From assembly GCF_030812675.1 (NCBI RefSeq), contig NZ_JAUSTE010000003.1, forward strand, positions 1-64,000: a stretch of DNA of 64,000 bases. The letters run 5' to 3'. Numbering within the stretch: position 1 is the stretch's first letter; each line of letters starts with the position of its first letter. The stretch comes from Sinomonas atrocyanea. GTDB lineage: Bacteria > Actinomycetota > Actinomycetes > Actinomycetales > Micrococcaceae. Both the position numbers and the translations under genes were made by a program. The notes under the pieces are model-generated. The model saw nothing but the letters and a program-made list of their open reading frames with translations, was not told where the DNA came from and ran no database searches. Of this stretch, positions 33,408-42,139 are shown one piece after another.

Positions 33408-34352
33408 TCAGTCCCAGTCCCCGTAGGCCTGCTCGGTGTTGGCGGAGAGCCGCGAGCAGAGCTCGGCGAGGTCGGCTCCGAGGACCTCGGCCATGGAGCG
33501 CACGGTGTAGGGCACCATATAGCTCGCGTTGGGCCGGCCGCGGTACGGGTGGGGCGTGAGGTACGGCGAGTCGGTCTCGACGAGGATCCTCCCGGGGTCC
33601 GCGATCGCGAGGGCCCGGCGCAGGTTCTCGGCATTCTTGAACGTCATCGTCCCGGCGAAGGACATGAACCAGCCGTTCTCGTTGCAGGTCCTGGCGAGGT
33701 CCTCGTCCCCCGAGAAGCAGTGGAACACGACCGTCTCCGGGGCGCCCTCCTCGCCCAGGAGCCGCACCACGTCCTCGTGGGCGTCGCGGTCGTGGATCTG
33801 CAGGGTCTTGCCGAGGCGCTTGGCGAGGTCGATGTGCCAGCGGAAGGAGTCGTGCTGGACCGCCAGGGCATCGCCCTTGGAGCGGAAGTAGTCCAGTCCC
33901 GTCTCCCCGATGGCGCGCACGCGCGGGTGGGCCGCGAGCTGCTCGATCTCGGCGTAGGCCGCCTCGAGCTCGCCGCGCGCGGCGTAGCGGGGGGCATCGT
34001 TGGGGTGGAGCGCGACGGCGCCGAGCAGCCGCGCGTCGGCGTCGAGCGCCTGCACCGTGAACCGGGAGGAGGGCAGGTCGCAGCCCACCTGGACCGCGCG
34101 GTCCACGCCCACCGCGGCCGCGGCGTCGAGCGCGTCCTTGACCCCGACTTCCACGAGCCCGTCCCGGAAGTTCAGATGCGTGTGGTTGTCCACCACCGGC
34201 ACGGGCAGCGGCTCGGGTGCCGGCGGGTACTCGAGGCGGCGCGACCGGCCGGACTCGTCCGTGGCGGCGCGGCGCCCGCCCGGGCGCGCCTCCTCCGCTT
34301 CGTCGGCGGTGCCGGTGGGACGGTAGGCGGCGGGCGTGTGGGCTGAGCACAT
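33408..34352 (-). CDS. tatD: TatD-family metal-dependent deoxyribonuclease
   Basis: A 314-residue TIM-barrel hydrolase. Metal ligands are seen in VVDNHTHLNF, GETGLDYF, IHDRDAH, VFHCFSGD and the C-terminal VETDSPYLTP. TatD enzymes have 3'-5' exonuclease activity used in DNA turnover and repair. A TACAGT box lies 7 nt before the ATG at 34352, so it is probably leaderless; the GGAGG between them is too close to the ATG for normal pairing. It lies upstream of rpfB, as in mycobacteria, but no methionyl-tRNA synthetase gene adjoins it. Confidence 0.92.
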   Translation of the reverse strand: MCSAHTPAAYRPTGTADEAEEARPGGRRAATDESGRSRRLEYPPAPEPLPVPVVDNHTHLNFRDGLVEVGVKDALDAAAAVGVDRAVQVGCDLPSSRFTVQALDADARLLGAVALHPNDAPRYAARGELEAAYAEIEQLAAHPRVRAIGETGLDYFRSKGDALAVQHDSFRWHIDLAKRLGKTLQIHDRDAHEDVVRLLGEEGAPETVVFHCFSGDEDLARTCNENGWFMSFAGTMTFKNAENLRRALAIADPGRILVETDSPYLTPHPYRGRPNASYMVPYTVRSMAEVLGADLAELCSRLSANTEQAYGDWD

Positions 34353-34359
34353 GGCCTCC

Positions 34360-34365
34360 ACTGTA
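34360..34365 (-). promoter_or_regulatory. -10 box (TACAGT) before tatD
   Basis: TACAGT on the minus strand ends 7 nt before the tatD ATG. The divergent MoxR operon probably uses the TAACGT box at 34425-34430 on the plus strand. Confidence 0.45.
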
Positions 34366-34497
34366 GTTCGCGGACGGCGGGGCAGGGACCGCCGAGGGGC
34401 CGAGCGCGATGCGGCCGCTGCGGGTAACGTGGAGGCTAGGTGTGGCGCATGCCACAGCAGCAGGGCCGCGCGCTGGCGGCCGGCCGGGAGGGCGCAC

Positions 34498-35556
34498 ATG
34501 GACGGTCATCAGGGCGGGCTCGACCAGGCGGGGGGCTCGGTGAGCCCCCTGCGTGCGCTCCACCACGGCGAGGCGCCCGAACCGATGGACGCGGCGCGCT
34601 TCAAGGCCGCGTGCGAGCGGATCCTGGCCTCCATCGGCCAGGTGGTCGACGGCCAGGCGGAGGCCGCGCGCCTGGCCCTCACCGTCCTGCTGGCCCAGGG
34701 CCACCTGCTCGTCGAGGACGTCCCCGGCGTCGGCAAGACGATGCTGGCCAAGACCCTGGCGCGGTCCATCGACTGCTCGGTCAGCCGCATCCAGTTCACC
34801 CCGGACCTCCTCCCCAGCGACGTCACGGGGGTCTCCATCTACAACCAGGCCACCCGGCAGTTCGAGTTCCGGCCCGGCGCCGTGTTCGCGAACATCGTGA
34901 TCGGCGACGAGATCAACCGGGCCTCGGCGAAGACCCAGTCGGCGCTGCTCGAGTGCATGGAGGAGCACCAGGTGACCGTGGACGGCACCTCGTACGTGCT
35001 CAGCGAGCCGTTCATGGTCGTCGCGACCCAGAATCCGATCGAGATGGAGGGCACCTACCCCCTCCCCGAGGCGCAGCGCGACCGCTTCATGGCGCGCATC
35101 TCGATGGGCTATCCCGACGCCGCCGCCGAGGCGGAGATGCTCGACAGCCATCAGTCGGACTCGCCCCTGCTGCGGGTGGAGCCCGTGGTGGATGCGGCCG
35201 AGATCCGCGCCATGATCGCCACCGTCAAGGACGTCTTCGTCTCCGCGCCGGTGCGGGACTACACGGTGGAGCTCGGCCGGGCGACGCGCGCGAGCGAGCG
35301 CATCCGCCTCGGGGCGAGTCCGCGCGCCGTCCTGCAGCTCCTGCGCGCGGCGAAGGCCCGGGCCGCCGTCGCCGGGCGCGACTTCGTGCTGCCGGACGAC
35401 GTCGCCGCAATGGCGCCCGAGGTGCTCACCCACCGCCTCGTCCTCGAACGCCGGGCCTCGGGCAGCGGGCTCACGCCGGCCGCCGTGCTCCGTGCGGTCG
35501 TGGACTCGGTGCCTGTCCCCGTCACCGGGCAGTCCGGCGCCCGGCGGCACGGATAG
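34498..35556 (+). CDS. MoxR-family AAA+ ATPase
   Basis: A 352-residue AAA+ protein. Seen: Walker A VEDVPGVGKTML, Walker B IVIGDEINRASAKTQ, sensor-1 region VATQNPIEMEGTYPLPEAQ, and an Arg in GASPRAVLQL near the C-terminal lid. MoxR ATPases usually act as chaperones with a DUF58 partner. The ATG at 34498 has GGGAGG 6 nt upstream. It is the first gene of a three-gene operon with DUF58 and a transglutaminase-domain protein, a set conserved in many Actinobacteria and linked by inference to envelope assembly or stress. Confidence 0.93.
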   Translation: MDGHQGGLDQAGGSVSPLRALHHGEAPEPMDAARFKAACERILASIGQVVDGQAEAARLALTVLLAQGHLLVEDVPGVGKTMLAKTLARSIDCSVSRIQFTPDLLPSDVTGVSIYNQATRQFEFRPGAVFANIVIGDEINRASAKTQSALLECMEEHQVTVDGTSYVLSEPFMVVATQNPIEMEGTYPLPEAQRDRFMARISMGYPDAAAEAEMLDSHQSDSPLLRVEPVVDAAEIRAMIATVKDVFVSAPVRDYTVELGRATRASERIRLGASPRAVLQLLRAAKARAAVAGRDFVLPDDVAAMAPEVLTHRLVLERRASGSGLTPAAVLRAVVDSVPVPVTGQSGARRHG

Positions 35557-35565
35557 GCGGTCCGC

Positions 35566-36921
35566 GTGGAGCGCCCGCCCCGGACCGACTGGCGGGGCAG
35601 CCTCACGCCGCGGGGGTGGGGCTTCGTGGTCGCCGCCGCGGTGGCGCTCATGGCCGCCCAGGTCATGGGCCGCCGGGACCTCCTGCACCTGGCCGTGTTC
35701 CTCGCGCTCGTCCCGGCGGGCGCCCTCGTGGCCAGCCTGCTCGTCCGCCCGTCGATGACCGTGCTGCGCCGGCCCCACCCGGAGGTCGTCGAGGCCGGGC
35801 AGAGCACGGAGGTCGCCCTGAGCCTGCGCCACAGCGGCCTGCTCTCGGGGCGGATGTCCATGACCGAGCAGCTGCCCGCGTCGCTCGGCACCGGGCCCAC
35901 CTTCGTCTATCCCGGCAGGTCGACCGGCCGGGACGGGGCGAGCAACTACCGGTACGAGCTCGGCTGCCCGCGGCGTGGCCTGTACTGGATCGGCCCAGTC
36001 GAGGCCCGGCACTCGGACCCCTTCGGCCTGGCAGAGCGGCGCAGCCGCATCGGCACGGGCACCAGGCTGACCGTGACCCCGGCCGCGGCCGCGCTCCCCG
36101 CAGCCGCGCTGTCCGGGGTGCGGGGGGCCGAGGGCATCATCGCGGCCCGCATCCAGTCTGTGCCGAGCGAGGACGACGTCATGACCCGCGAGTACCGCCA
36201 TGGGGACCCGATGCGCCGCGTCCACTGGGCGGCGACCGCGCGGCACGGCGAGCTCATGGTCCGGCAGGAGGAGTCCGCCGTCTCGCCCGAGGCCACGATC
36301 GTGGTGGACCTGCGCAGCGCCGCGTTCCCGGACGCGGGGCAGGAGGACGCCGAGGGCAGCGAATCGCCCTCGTTCGAATGGGCGGTCACCGCGGTCATGT
36401 CCGTCGCGGCCCACCTGAGCGAGCTGGGCTACTCGCTGCGGCTGCTCGAGCCCGGCGGCGGCCCCGCCCTCGCCCGTTCCCCCTCGGCGCCGGAGCCCGA
36501 CACCATCGAGTACGCGGGCCGCGACGGCGTCGCGCTGATCGCCGAGGGCCTCGCCGCGATTGCCCCGGAGCCTGCCCCGGGCACCGCGGGTTTCAGCGAC
36601 CGTCTCCTCGACCGGCTCGAGGGCCACCGGCACCGCGGGCCCATCGTCGCGGTGCTCGGCAGGACCACGGCGGAGCAGGCGCGCGGGCTGGCCTCGGCCT
36701 CCGGCTTCGCCGAGCGCGCCCTCGCGGTGGTCGTCGGCCCGCGGGCCGGCTCCTCGCGCGCCGCCGTCGACGTCCTGCGGGACGCCGGCTGGAGGGCCGT
36801 CGAGGCCACGCCCCGCTCCTCGGTGCAGCGGGTATGGGCGGCGCTGACCGTTGCGGAGGCGTCTCTGGACCACGGGGAGCGCCGCGCGGGACCGGGTGGC
36901 GGGACGAGGAGCTCGGCGTGA
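35566..36921 (+). CDS. DUF58-domain protein
   Basis: A 451-residue protein. Two membrane segments near the N-terminus (about residues 18-58) are followed by a beta-rich region and the DUF58 signature REYRHGDPMRRVHWAATARH at about residues 206-225, then a von Willebrand-like region with IVVDLRSAAF. It is the usual partner of MoxR ATPases. It starts at the GTG 35566, 9 bp after moxR, and its stop overlaps the next gene in a GTGA junction. Its molecular role is not established. Confidence 0.9.
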   Translation: MERPPRTDWRGSLTPRGWGFVVAAAVALMAAQVMGRRDLLHLAVFLALVPAGALVASLLVRPSMTVLRRPHPEVVEAGQSTEVALSLRHSGLLSGRMSMTEQLPASLGTGPTFVYPGRSTGRDGASNYRYELGCPRRGLYWIGPVEARHSDPFGLAERRSRIGTGTRLTVTPAAAALPAAALSGVRGAEGIIAARIQSVPSEDDVMTREYRHGDPMRRVHWAATARHGELMVRQEESAVSPEATIVVDLRSAAFPDAGQEDAEGSESPSFEWAVTAVMSVAAHLSELGYSLRLLEPGGGPALARSPSAPEPDTIEYAGRDGVALIAEGLAAIAPEPAPGTAGFSDRLLDRLEGHRHRGPIVAVLGRTTAEQARGLASASGFAERALAVVVGPRAGSSRAAVDVLRDAGWRAVEATPRSSVQRVWAALTVAEASLDHGERRAGPGGGTRSSA

Positions 36922-39266
36922 GGGCCCCCTCGCTCCGGCGCCCCGAGTGGCGCCACGTGCCTGCCGAGCTGTTCCTGGCCCTCGCGGTCGGCGGGGGGTC
37001 CCTCGCGTACAGCGGGGTCCTGCGGGGCTGGACCTGGCTGTACCCGGTCCTGGTGGTGCTCCTGGCCGCGCTGGCCGGCACCGCGCTGGCCCGGGCGTTC
37101 CGCTGGCACCCGGTCCTGGTCGCCCTCACGGGGGCCGCCGGCTGGACGGCCGCGATGGACTCGATGTTCTTCCGCGGCCCGAGCCTGCTCGGCCTCATCC
37201 CGACGGCGGGCACGCTCGGAGCCGCGAGGGAGGCACTGGACCAGGCGTGGCACACGGTCGCCTACGACGCGGTGCCCGCGGCGCCGAACGTCGGCATCGT
37301 GGCGCTGACGGCGGGCGCTATCGGCCTCATCGCGCTGGTCACCGAGACCATCGCCCTCTCGTGCCGCATGCCGGCCGTGTCGGGCGTCGCCGTCCTCGCG
37401 GTCCTCGTCGTCCCCGCGGTGCTCAAGCCGGAGAGCGTGGGCGCGACCGGCTTCGCGACGGCGGCGGCCGGCTACCTCGGGCTCCTCGCCACCGCCGGCT
37501 CGGCCTACGCCTCCGGCAGCGCGGCCGAACGCCTCGCGGCGGCGCTGTCCCCCGGACGCTTCGCCGTGCTCGTGGCGACCGTGGTCGCCGGCGCCCTCGC
37601 CATCCCCCAGGTCATCCCCGGGTTCGACGCCGGGACCTTCCCCGAGGGCGCCCGGCTGCAGAGCCTGGGCCAGAACGTGGGCCTCAACCCGCTCATCAGC
37701 CTGGGCAGCGACCTGAGGAGCTCGAACGCCGTCGGCGTCCTCACCTACGCGACCGACTCGACGTCGCCCGTCTACCTGCGCACTGTGACGGTCGAGGACT
37801 TCAACGGGGCGTCGTGGGGGCCGGAGAACCACGACGACCAGCTCCAGCGCCCGATCAGCCAGATTGCCGGCCCCGCGGAGGCCACCGGTCCCACCACCGC
37901 GACCACCACGGTCGTGACCACCGGGGGCTTCACGAGCCCCTACCTCCCGGCGCCCTATGCTCCCCAGTCCCTCGAGGGCGTCCGGGGCGACTTCGGCTGG
38001 GACCCGAGCGACCTGAGCATCAAGGGCGCTCCCGCCTCGAGCCAGAACCAGCTGTACGTGGTGCACTCCGCAATGCCGCAGCTCACGCCTCAGGCGCTCT
38101 CCGCCGCGGTGACCGCGCCGCGGGGGATCGACCTCGTCGCCGCGCAGGTCCCCCGCGGCGTCCCGGCCAACGTGCGCAGCGCGGCCGAACAGGTCACCCA
38201 GGGCGCCGCCACCCCCTATGCCCGCGCGCTGAAGATCCAGGCCTGGCTGCGGACCTTCCAGTACTCGGAGAAGACGCCGGTCGAGGACGGCTACGACGGC
38301 ACGGGCATGGACGTCCTGAGTACCTTCCTGACGAAGAAGGCCGGCTACTGCATCCACTTCGCCGCCGCGATGGCGGTCATGGCCCGGGTGGTCGGCATCC
38401 CCAGCCGGATCGCCGTGGGCTTCGCCCCCGGGCACCCCACCGGCCAGACCGTCGCAGTCCCGGCCTCGCAGCCGCTGCCCGAGTTCCAGGTCGACGGGAA
38501 GGACGCCCACGCATGGCCCGAGCTGTACTTCCAGGGGCTCGGCTGGGTGCCGTTCGAGCCGACGCCGACGCGCGGGGTGCTGCCCTCCTACGCCTTCACC
38601 GACAGCTCGGGCCCGGGTGCGAGCAGCAACCTCGACAACCTCAACGACGGCCTGCGGGCGACCCCCAACAACGGCACGGCGGCCCCCACGCCCAGCCGCC
38701 CGGCACAGGCGCCGGCCGCCGCCCAGGAAGCCGCCCCGTGGATGCCCGCCGTCCTCGTGGCCCTCGGGCTCCTCGCCCTCGCGATCGTCGTGGCCTTCCC
38801 CGCCGCCCTGCGGGCCGCCCAGCGGCGCCGGCGCCTCCGCCGCGGGCTCCGCGGCATCTGGGAGGAGCTCGAGGCGGTCGGGGTGGACCATGGGCTTCCC
38901 CCGGGCCCGGCGGACACGCCGCGCGCGTACGCGAGTCGGCTCGGCGCGTGGGATGCGGACGACGGCGGGCTCCACCGCGCGCTCGACACCCTCACCACCG
39001 CCTATGAGCGGCACGAGTTCGGGCGCCCCGGCTACGAGGCCGACGAGGATGCCGCGCGCCGCGCGGTCTCCGTGGTGCACGAGGCCGGCCGCCGCACGCA
39101 GCACCCGGTCCGGCGGGCACGCATCGCTGCCCTGCCGCCGTCATCCTTCGCCTGGCTCACGCGCGCCCTGACGCGGCTGGCCCCCGCAGCCGGGGCTGCG
39201 GGGGCCAGGATTCGGACCGGGCTGAAGCGGGCGCTGCGCCGCGTGCGACGCCAGCCGAAGGACTGA
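36918..39266 (+). CDS. TgpA-like DUF3488/transglutaminase-domain membrane protein
   Basis: A 782-residue protein. Several N-terminal membrane helices (about residues 12-220) and a long extracytoplasmic region lead into a transglutaminase-like core. The catalytic triad is visible: Cys in KAGYCIHFAAAMA, then His in DGKDAHAWPELYF with the following acidic site GWVPFEPTP. A C-terminal membrane helix and an Arg-rich cytosolic tail with a DUF4129-like segment (about 650-782) follow. The GTG at 36918 overlaps the DUF58 stop. TgpA of Pseudomonas is essential and acts at the envelope; the substrate here is unknown. Confidence 0.92.
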   Translation: MRAPSLRRPEWRHVPAELFLALAVGGGSLAYSGVLRGWTWLYPVLVVLLAALAGTALARAFRWHPVLVALTGAAGWTAAMDSMFFRGPSLLGLIPTAGTLGAAREALDQAWHTVAYDAVPAAPNVGIVALTAGAIGLIALVTETIALSCRMPAVSGVAVLAVLVVPAVLKPESVGATGFATAAAGYLGLLATAGSAYASGSAAERLAAALSPGRFAVLVATVVAGALAIPQVIPGFDAGTFPEGARLQSLGQNVGLNPLISLGSDLRSSNAVGVLTYATDSTSPVYLRTVTVEDFNGASWGPENHDDQLQRPISQIAGPAEATGPTTATTTVVTTGGFTSPYLPAPYAPQSLEGVRGDFGWDPSDLSIKGAPASSQNQLYVVHSAMPQLTPQALSAAVTAPRGIDLVAAQVPRGVPANVRSAAEQVTQGAATPYARALKIQAWLRTFQYSEKTPVEDGYDGTGMDVLSTFLTKKAGYCIHFAAAMAVMARVVGIPSRIAVGFAPGHPTGQTVAVPASQPLPEFQVDGKDAHAWPELYFQGLGWVPFEPTPTRGVLPSYAFTDSSGPGASSNLDNLNDGLRATPNNGTAAPTPSRPAQAPAAAQEAAPWMPAVLVALGLLALAIVVAFPAALRAAQRRRRLRRGLRGIWEELEAVGVDHGLPPGPADTPRAYASRLGAWDADDGGLHRALDTLTTAYERHEFGRPGYEADEDAARRAVSVVHEAGRRTQHPVRRARIAALPPSSFAWLTRALTRLAPAAGAAGARIRTGLKRALRRVRRQPKD

Positions 39267-39278
39267 GCCGCCCCCTAC

Positions 39279-39455
39279 GGTTGAGGGGTCATGTCCCACG
39301 GTTGAGGGGTCATGTCCCACGGTTGAGGGGTCATGTCCCACGGCTGAGGGGTCATGTCCCACGGCTGAGGGGTCATGTCCCACGTGCGGTGCCGGCCCAA
39401 TGACCAGTCAACGCAGGGACATGACTCCTCAGCGCAGGGAGATGACCCCTCTGCG
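39279..39455. repeat. 21-bp tandem array with mirrored copies between convergent genes
   Basis: Five direct copies of ggttgaggggtcatgtcccac (the fourth and fifth with C at position 4) start at 39279, 39300, 39321, 39342 and 39363. After a 32-bp spacer come two inverted copies with the same 21-bp step, at 39416 and 39437. The core GGGGTCATGTCCC is itself a near palindrome. The array fills most of the space between TgpA (+) and the dehydrogenase (-), so transcripts from either side could fold into a long hairpin that may end transcription. Confidence 0.9.
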
Positions 39456-39468
39456 GGCGTGGGGACGA

Positions 39469-40962
39469 TCAGCCCGCGTACGGGTCCGCGATGCCGATGT
39501 ACTGCGTCGTCGTGTACTCCGCGATGCCCTCGGCGCCGCCCTCGCGGCCCAGGCCGGACTGCTTGACCCCGCCGAACGGCGCGGCCGCGTTGGAGATGAC
39601 GCCGGCGTTGAAGCCGACCATGCCGTACTCGATCTGCTCGGCCACGCGGAACATGCGCGCGTAGTCCCGGGTGAACAGGTAGGAGGCCAGGCCGTACTCG
39701 GTGGAGTTGGCGAGGCGGATCGCGTCCTCCTCGGTCTTGAACGTGGTCACCGGGGCGACCGGACCGAAGATCTCGTTGCGGAGGATCTCGGCGTCGTTGG
39801 GGACGTCGGCGAGCACGGTCGGGGCGTAGAAGTAGCCGTCGCCCTCGAGCGGCGCGCCGCCGGTGGCGACGCGGGCGCCGGACTGGACGGCCTCGGTCAC
39901 GAGGGCGTGCACGTCCTTGCGGGCGCCGCCGTCGATGAGGGGGCCCACGGTGGTGGACGGCTCGGTGCCGCGGCCCGGCGTGAGGTCCGCCATCGCGGCG
40001 GCGAACTTGGCGGTGAACTCCTCGGCGACGGACTCCTGCACGAGGAAGCGGTTCGCGGCTGTGCAGGCCTCGCCCATGTTGCGCATCTTCGCCGCCATGG
40101 CGCCGGCCACGGCCTTGTCCAGGTCGGCGTCCTCGAAGACGATGAACGGCGCGTTGCCGCCGAGCTCCATGGAGGTGCGCAGCACGTTCTGGGAGGCGTC
40201 CGCGAGCAGGCGGCGGCCCACCGGCGTCGAGCCCGTGAACGAGACCTTCCGCAGGCGCGAGTCCTTCATGAGCGGGCCTGAGATGCTCGAGGCGGACGAG
40301 GACGAGACCACGTTGAGCACGCCGGCCGGCAGGCCGGCCTCCTGCATGACCGCGGCGAACAGCTGGGTGGTGAGCGGGGTGAACTTCGCCGGCTTGACCA
40401 CCATCGTGCAGCCCGCGGCCACGGCGGGGGCGATCTTGCGGGTTGCCATCGCCAGCGGGAAGTTCCACGGCGTGATGAGCAGGCAGGGGCCCACCGGCTT
40501 GCGCTGGACCAGGATCTTGTTCTTGCCCTCGGGGGTGGTGAGGAAGCGGCCGTAGTCGCGCACGGCCTCCTCGGAGAACCAGCGCAGGAACTCGGCGCCG
40601 TAGGTGACCTCGCCGCGGGACTCGGCCAGCGGCTTGCCCATCTCGAGGGTCATCAGGAGGGCGAACTCCTCGGCGCGCTCGGTCACGAGGTCGAAGGCGC
40701 GGCGCAGGATCTCGGCGCGCTCGCGCGGCGCCGTGCGGGCCCAGGAGGCCTGGACGGCGTCGGCGGCGTCGAGGGCCGCGACCGCGTCCTCGCTCGTGCC
40801 GTCCGCGATCTCCAGCAGGGTCCTGCCCGTCGCAGGGTCCTCGACCGCGAACTTCTTCCCGCCGGTGGCCTCGCGCCACTCGCCGTTGACCAGCAGGCCG
40901 GTGGGGACTTTCGCGAGCAGTTCCTGCTCGCGCTCGGGGGTGACAGCGGTGTTCTCGGGCAC
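39469..40962 (-). CDS. gabD: NAD(P)-dependent succinate-semialdehyde dehydrogenase
   Basis: A 497-residue aldehyde dehydrogenase. Seen: ITPWNFPLAMATRKIAPAVA, SFTGSTPVGRRLL, the catalytic Glu in MELGGNAPFIVFEDADLD, the catalytic Cys in GEACTAANRF, and the C-terminal EIFGPVAPV. These fit GabD-type succinate-semialdehyde dehydrogenases, which feed GABA carbon into the TCA cycle; a related semialdehyde is possible. The GTG at 40962 has AAGGAG 5 nt upstream. No GABA transaminase is adjacent, so the pathway role is inferred. Confidence 0.88.
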   Translation of the reverse strand: MPENTAVTPEREQELLAKVPTGLLVNGEWREATGGKKFAVEDPATGRTLLEIADGTSEDAVAALDAADAVQASWARTAPRERAEILRRAFDLVTERAEEFALLMTLEMGKPLAESRGEVTYGAEFLRWFSEEAVRDYGRFLTTPEGKNKILVQRKPVGPCLLITPWNFPLAMATRKIAPAVAAGCTMVVKPAKFTPLTTQLFAAVMQEAGLPAGVLNVVSSSSASSISGPLMKDSRLRKVSFTGSTPVGRRLLADASQNVLRTSMELGGNAPFIVFEDADLDKAVAGAMAAKMRNMGEACTAANRFLVQESVAEEFTAKFAAAMADLTPGRGTEPSTTVGPLIDGGARKDVHALVTEAVQSGARVATGGAPLEGDGYFYAPTVLADVPNDAEILRNEIFGPVAPVTTFKTEEDAIRLANSTEYGLASYLFTRDYARMFRVAEQIEYGMVGFNAGVISNAAAPFGGVKQSGLGREGGAEGIAEYTTTQYIGIADPYAG

Positions 40963-41116
40963 GTCGACTCCTTCGTGGGCACGCTCGACATCGGGCGTGG
41001 GTGGACTTCCTCCACGCTAGGCCTCAGTGCCCGCGGGTGTCCATGCATCCGAGGACGAGCGTGACGGACTTCACCTGTGCAGGTGCACAATCCACTTCCG
41101 CAGGATTCCGCGGTTT

Positions 41117-42073
41117 TTACTTCGCGGTCCCGTTTGCACTCCCCTTTGCGGCCAACGCCGCGGCGTACAGCTCCCGCTTGCTCGCGCCGGCCTCCCCCGC
41201 CACCACCGCGACGGCGTCCTTGAGCCGGGCGCCGCCCGCGACGAGCGCCTGCACTGCGCCCACGAGGTCCTCGGGCCGCGCCGGCGCGGCGGCGGGTGCG
41301 CCCTCGGCGACCACCGCGATCTCCCCCCGGACCTCCCCGTCCTCGGCCCACGCGGCGAGCCCACCGGCTGTGCCCCGCAGGACCTCCTCGTAGGTCTTGG
41401 TCAGCTCGCGGCACACCGCGATGCGGCGCTCGGGGCCGAACGCGTCGGCGAGCGCGCGGAGCATCGGGGCGAGCCGGTGCGGCGCCTCGAAGAACACCAT
41501 GGTGCGCGGCTCGGTGCGCAGCTCGGCCAGGCGGGACGCGCGCTCCCCCGCCTTGCGCGGCAGGAAGCCCTCGAAGCAGAAGCGGTCCGTGGGCAGTCCC
41601 GACAGGGCCAGGGCAGTGAGGACGGCGGAGGGGCCGGGGACGGCCGTCACGGTCAGGCCCTGGGCGACGGCGGCCTCGACGAGCCGGTAGCCCGGATCGG
41701 ACACCGCGGGCATGCCGGCGTCCGTGACCAGGAGCACCGTGCCGCCGGCGGCCACGGCGTCCAGCAGCTCCGGGGTCTTGGCGGCCTCGTTGTGCTCGTG
41801 GTAGCTCACCACCCGGCCGCCCGGCTGCACGCCGAGCCCGCGGACCAGCCGCTGGAGGCGCCGCGTGTCCTCGGCCGCGATGACGTCGGCCTCGGCGAGC
41901 AGCTCCACGAGCCGCCGGCTCGCGTCGCCCAGGTTCCCGATCGGGGTGGCGGCGAGGACCACGGCCCCGCCGGCCGGCCGCACGGGGTGGGTGCCGCCGT
42001 CGTGCGCAGGGCCCTCCTCGTGGTCCGCATCCGGGAGTCGGCTGGGTTCCTGGGGTCTCTCGGGTGGCTGCAC
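41117..42073 (-). CDS. rsmI: 16S rRNA (cytidine1402-2'-O)-methyltransferase
   Basis: A 318-residue tetrapyrrole-methylase-fold protein. Seen: LAATPIGNLGDASRR at the start of the fold, AAEDTRRLQRL, LLVTDAGMPAVSDPGY, VPGPSAVLTALALSGLP, and FFEAPHRL. The C-terminal region contains an EDLVGAVQALVAGG segment. It methylates C1402 in the decoding centre. The GTG at 42073 lies 6 nt after a TAGGCT box, so the message appears leaderless. It is divergent from pmt, an arrangement conserved in Actinobacteria. The 154-bp gap after its 3' end contains no gene. Confidence 0.93.
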   Translation of the reverse strand: MQPPERPQEPSRLPDADHEEGPAHDGGTHPVRPAGGAVVLAATPIGNLGDASRRLVELLAEADVIAAEDTRRLQRLVRGLGVQPGGRVVSYHEHNEAAKTPELLDAVAAGGTVLLVTDAGMPAVSDPGYRLVEAAVAQGLTVTAVPGPSAVLTALALSGLPTDRFCFEGFLPRKAGERASRLAELRTEPRTMVFFEAPHRLAPMLRALADAFGPERRIAVCRELTKTYEEVLRGTAGGLAAWAEDGEVRGEIAVVAEGAPAAAPARPEDLVGAVQALVAGGARLKDAVAVVAGEAGASKRELYAAALAAKGSANGTAK

Positions 42074-42079
42074 GCGCCC

Positions 42080-42085
42080 AGCCTA
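42080..42085 (-). promoter_or_regulatory. -10 box (TAGGCT) for leaderless rsmI transcript
   Basis: TAGGCT on the minus strand is 6 nt before the rsmI GTG. The divergent pmt gene has TAGCAT at 42126-42131, 8 nt before its ATG. Confidence 0.5.
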
Positions 42086-42139
42086 CGCCAGCGCAGCGTG
42101 CCCGCCCCGGGCCCCTCGGCCCCGGTAGCATGGGCCGAG

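Noticed and set aside
34440-36917. An 826-codon N-terminal extension of the transglutaminase gene
   Set aside because: It reads through MoxR and DUF58 in the wrong frame; the GTGA overlap at 36918 is the natural start.
39141-39383. Minus-strand ORF made of seven-residue repeats (GHDPSAV-type)
   Set aside because: It is simply the 21-bp DNA array read as codons, with no ribosome site, and it runs into the 3' end of the transglutaminase gene on the opposite strand.
39279-39455. CRISPR array
   Set aside because: The 21-bp units are directly adjacent without spacers, some copies are inverted, and no cas genes are in the window.
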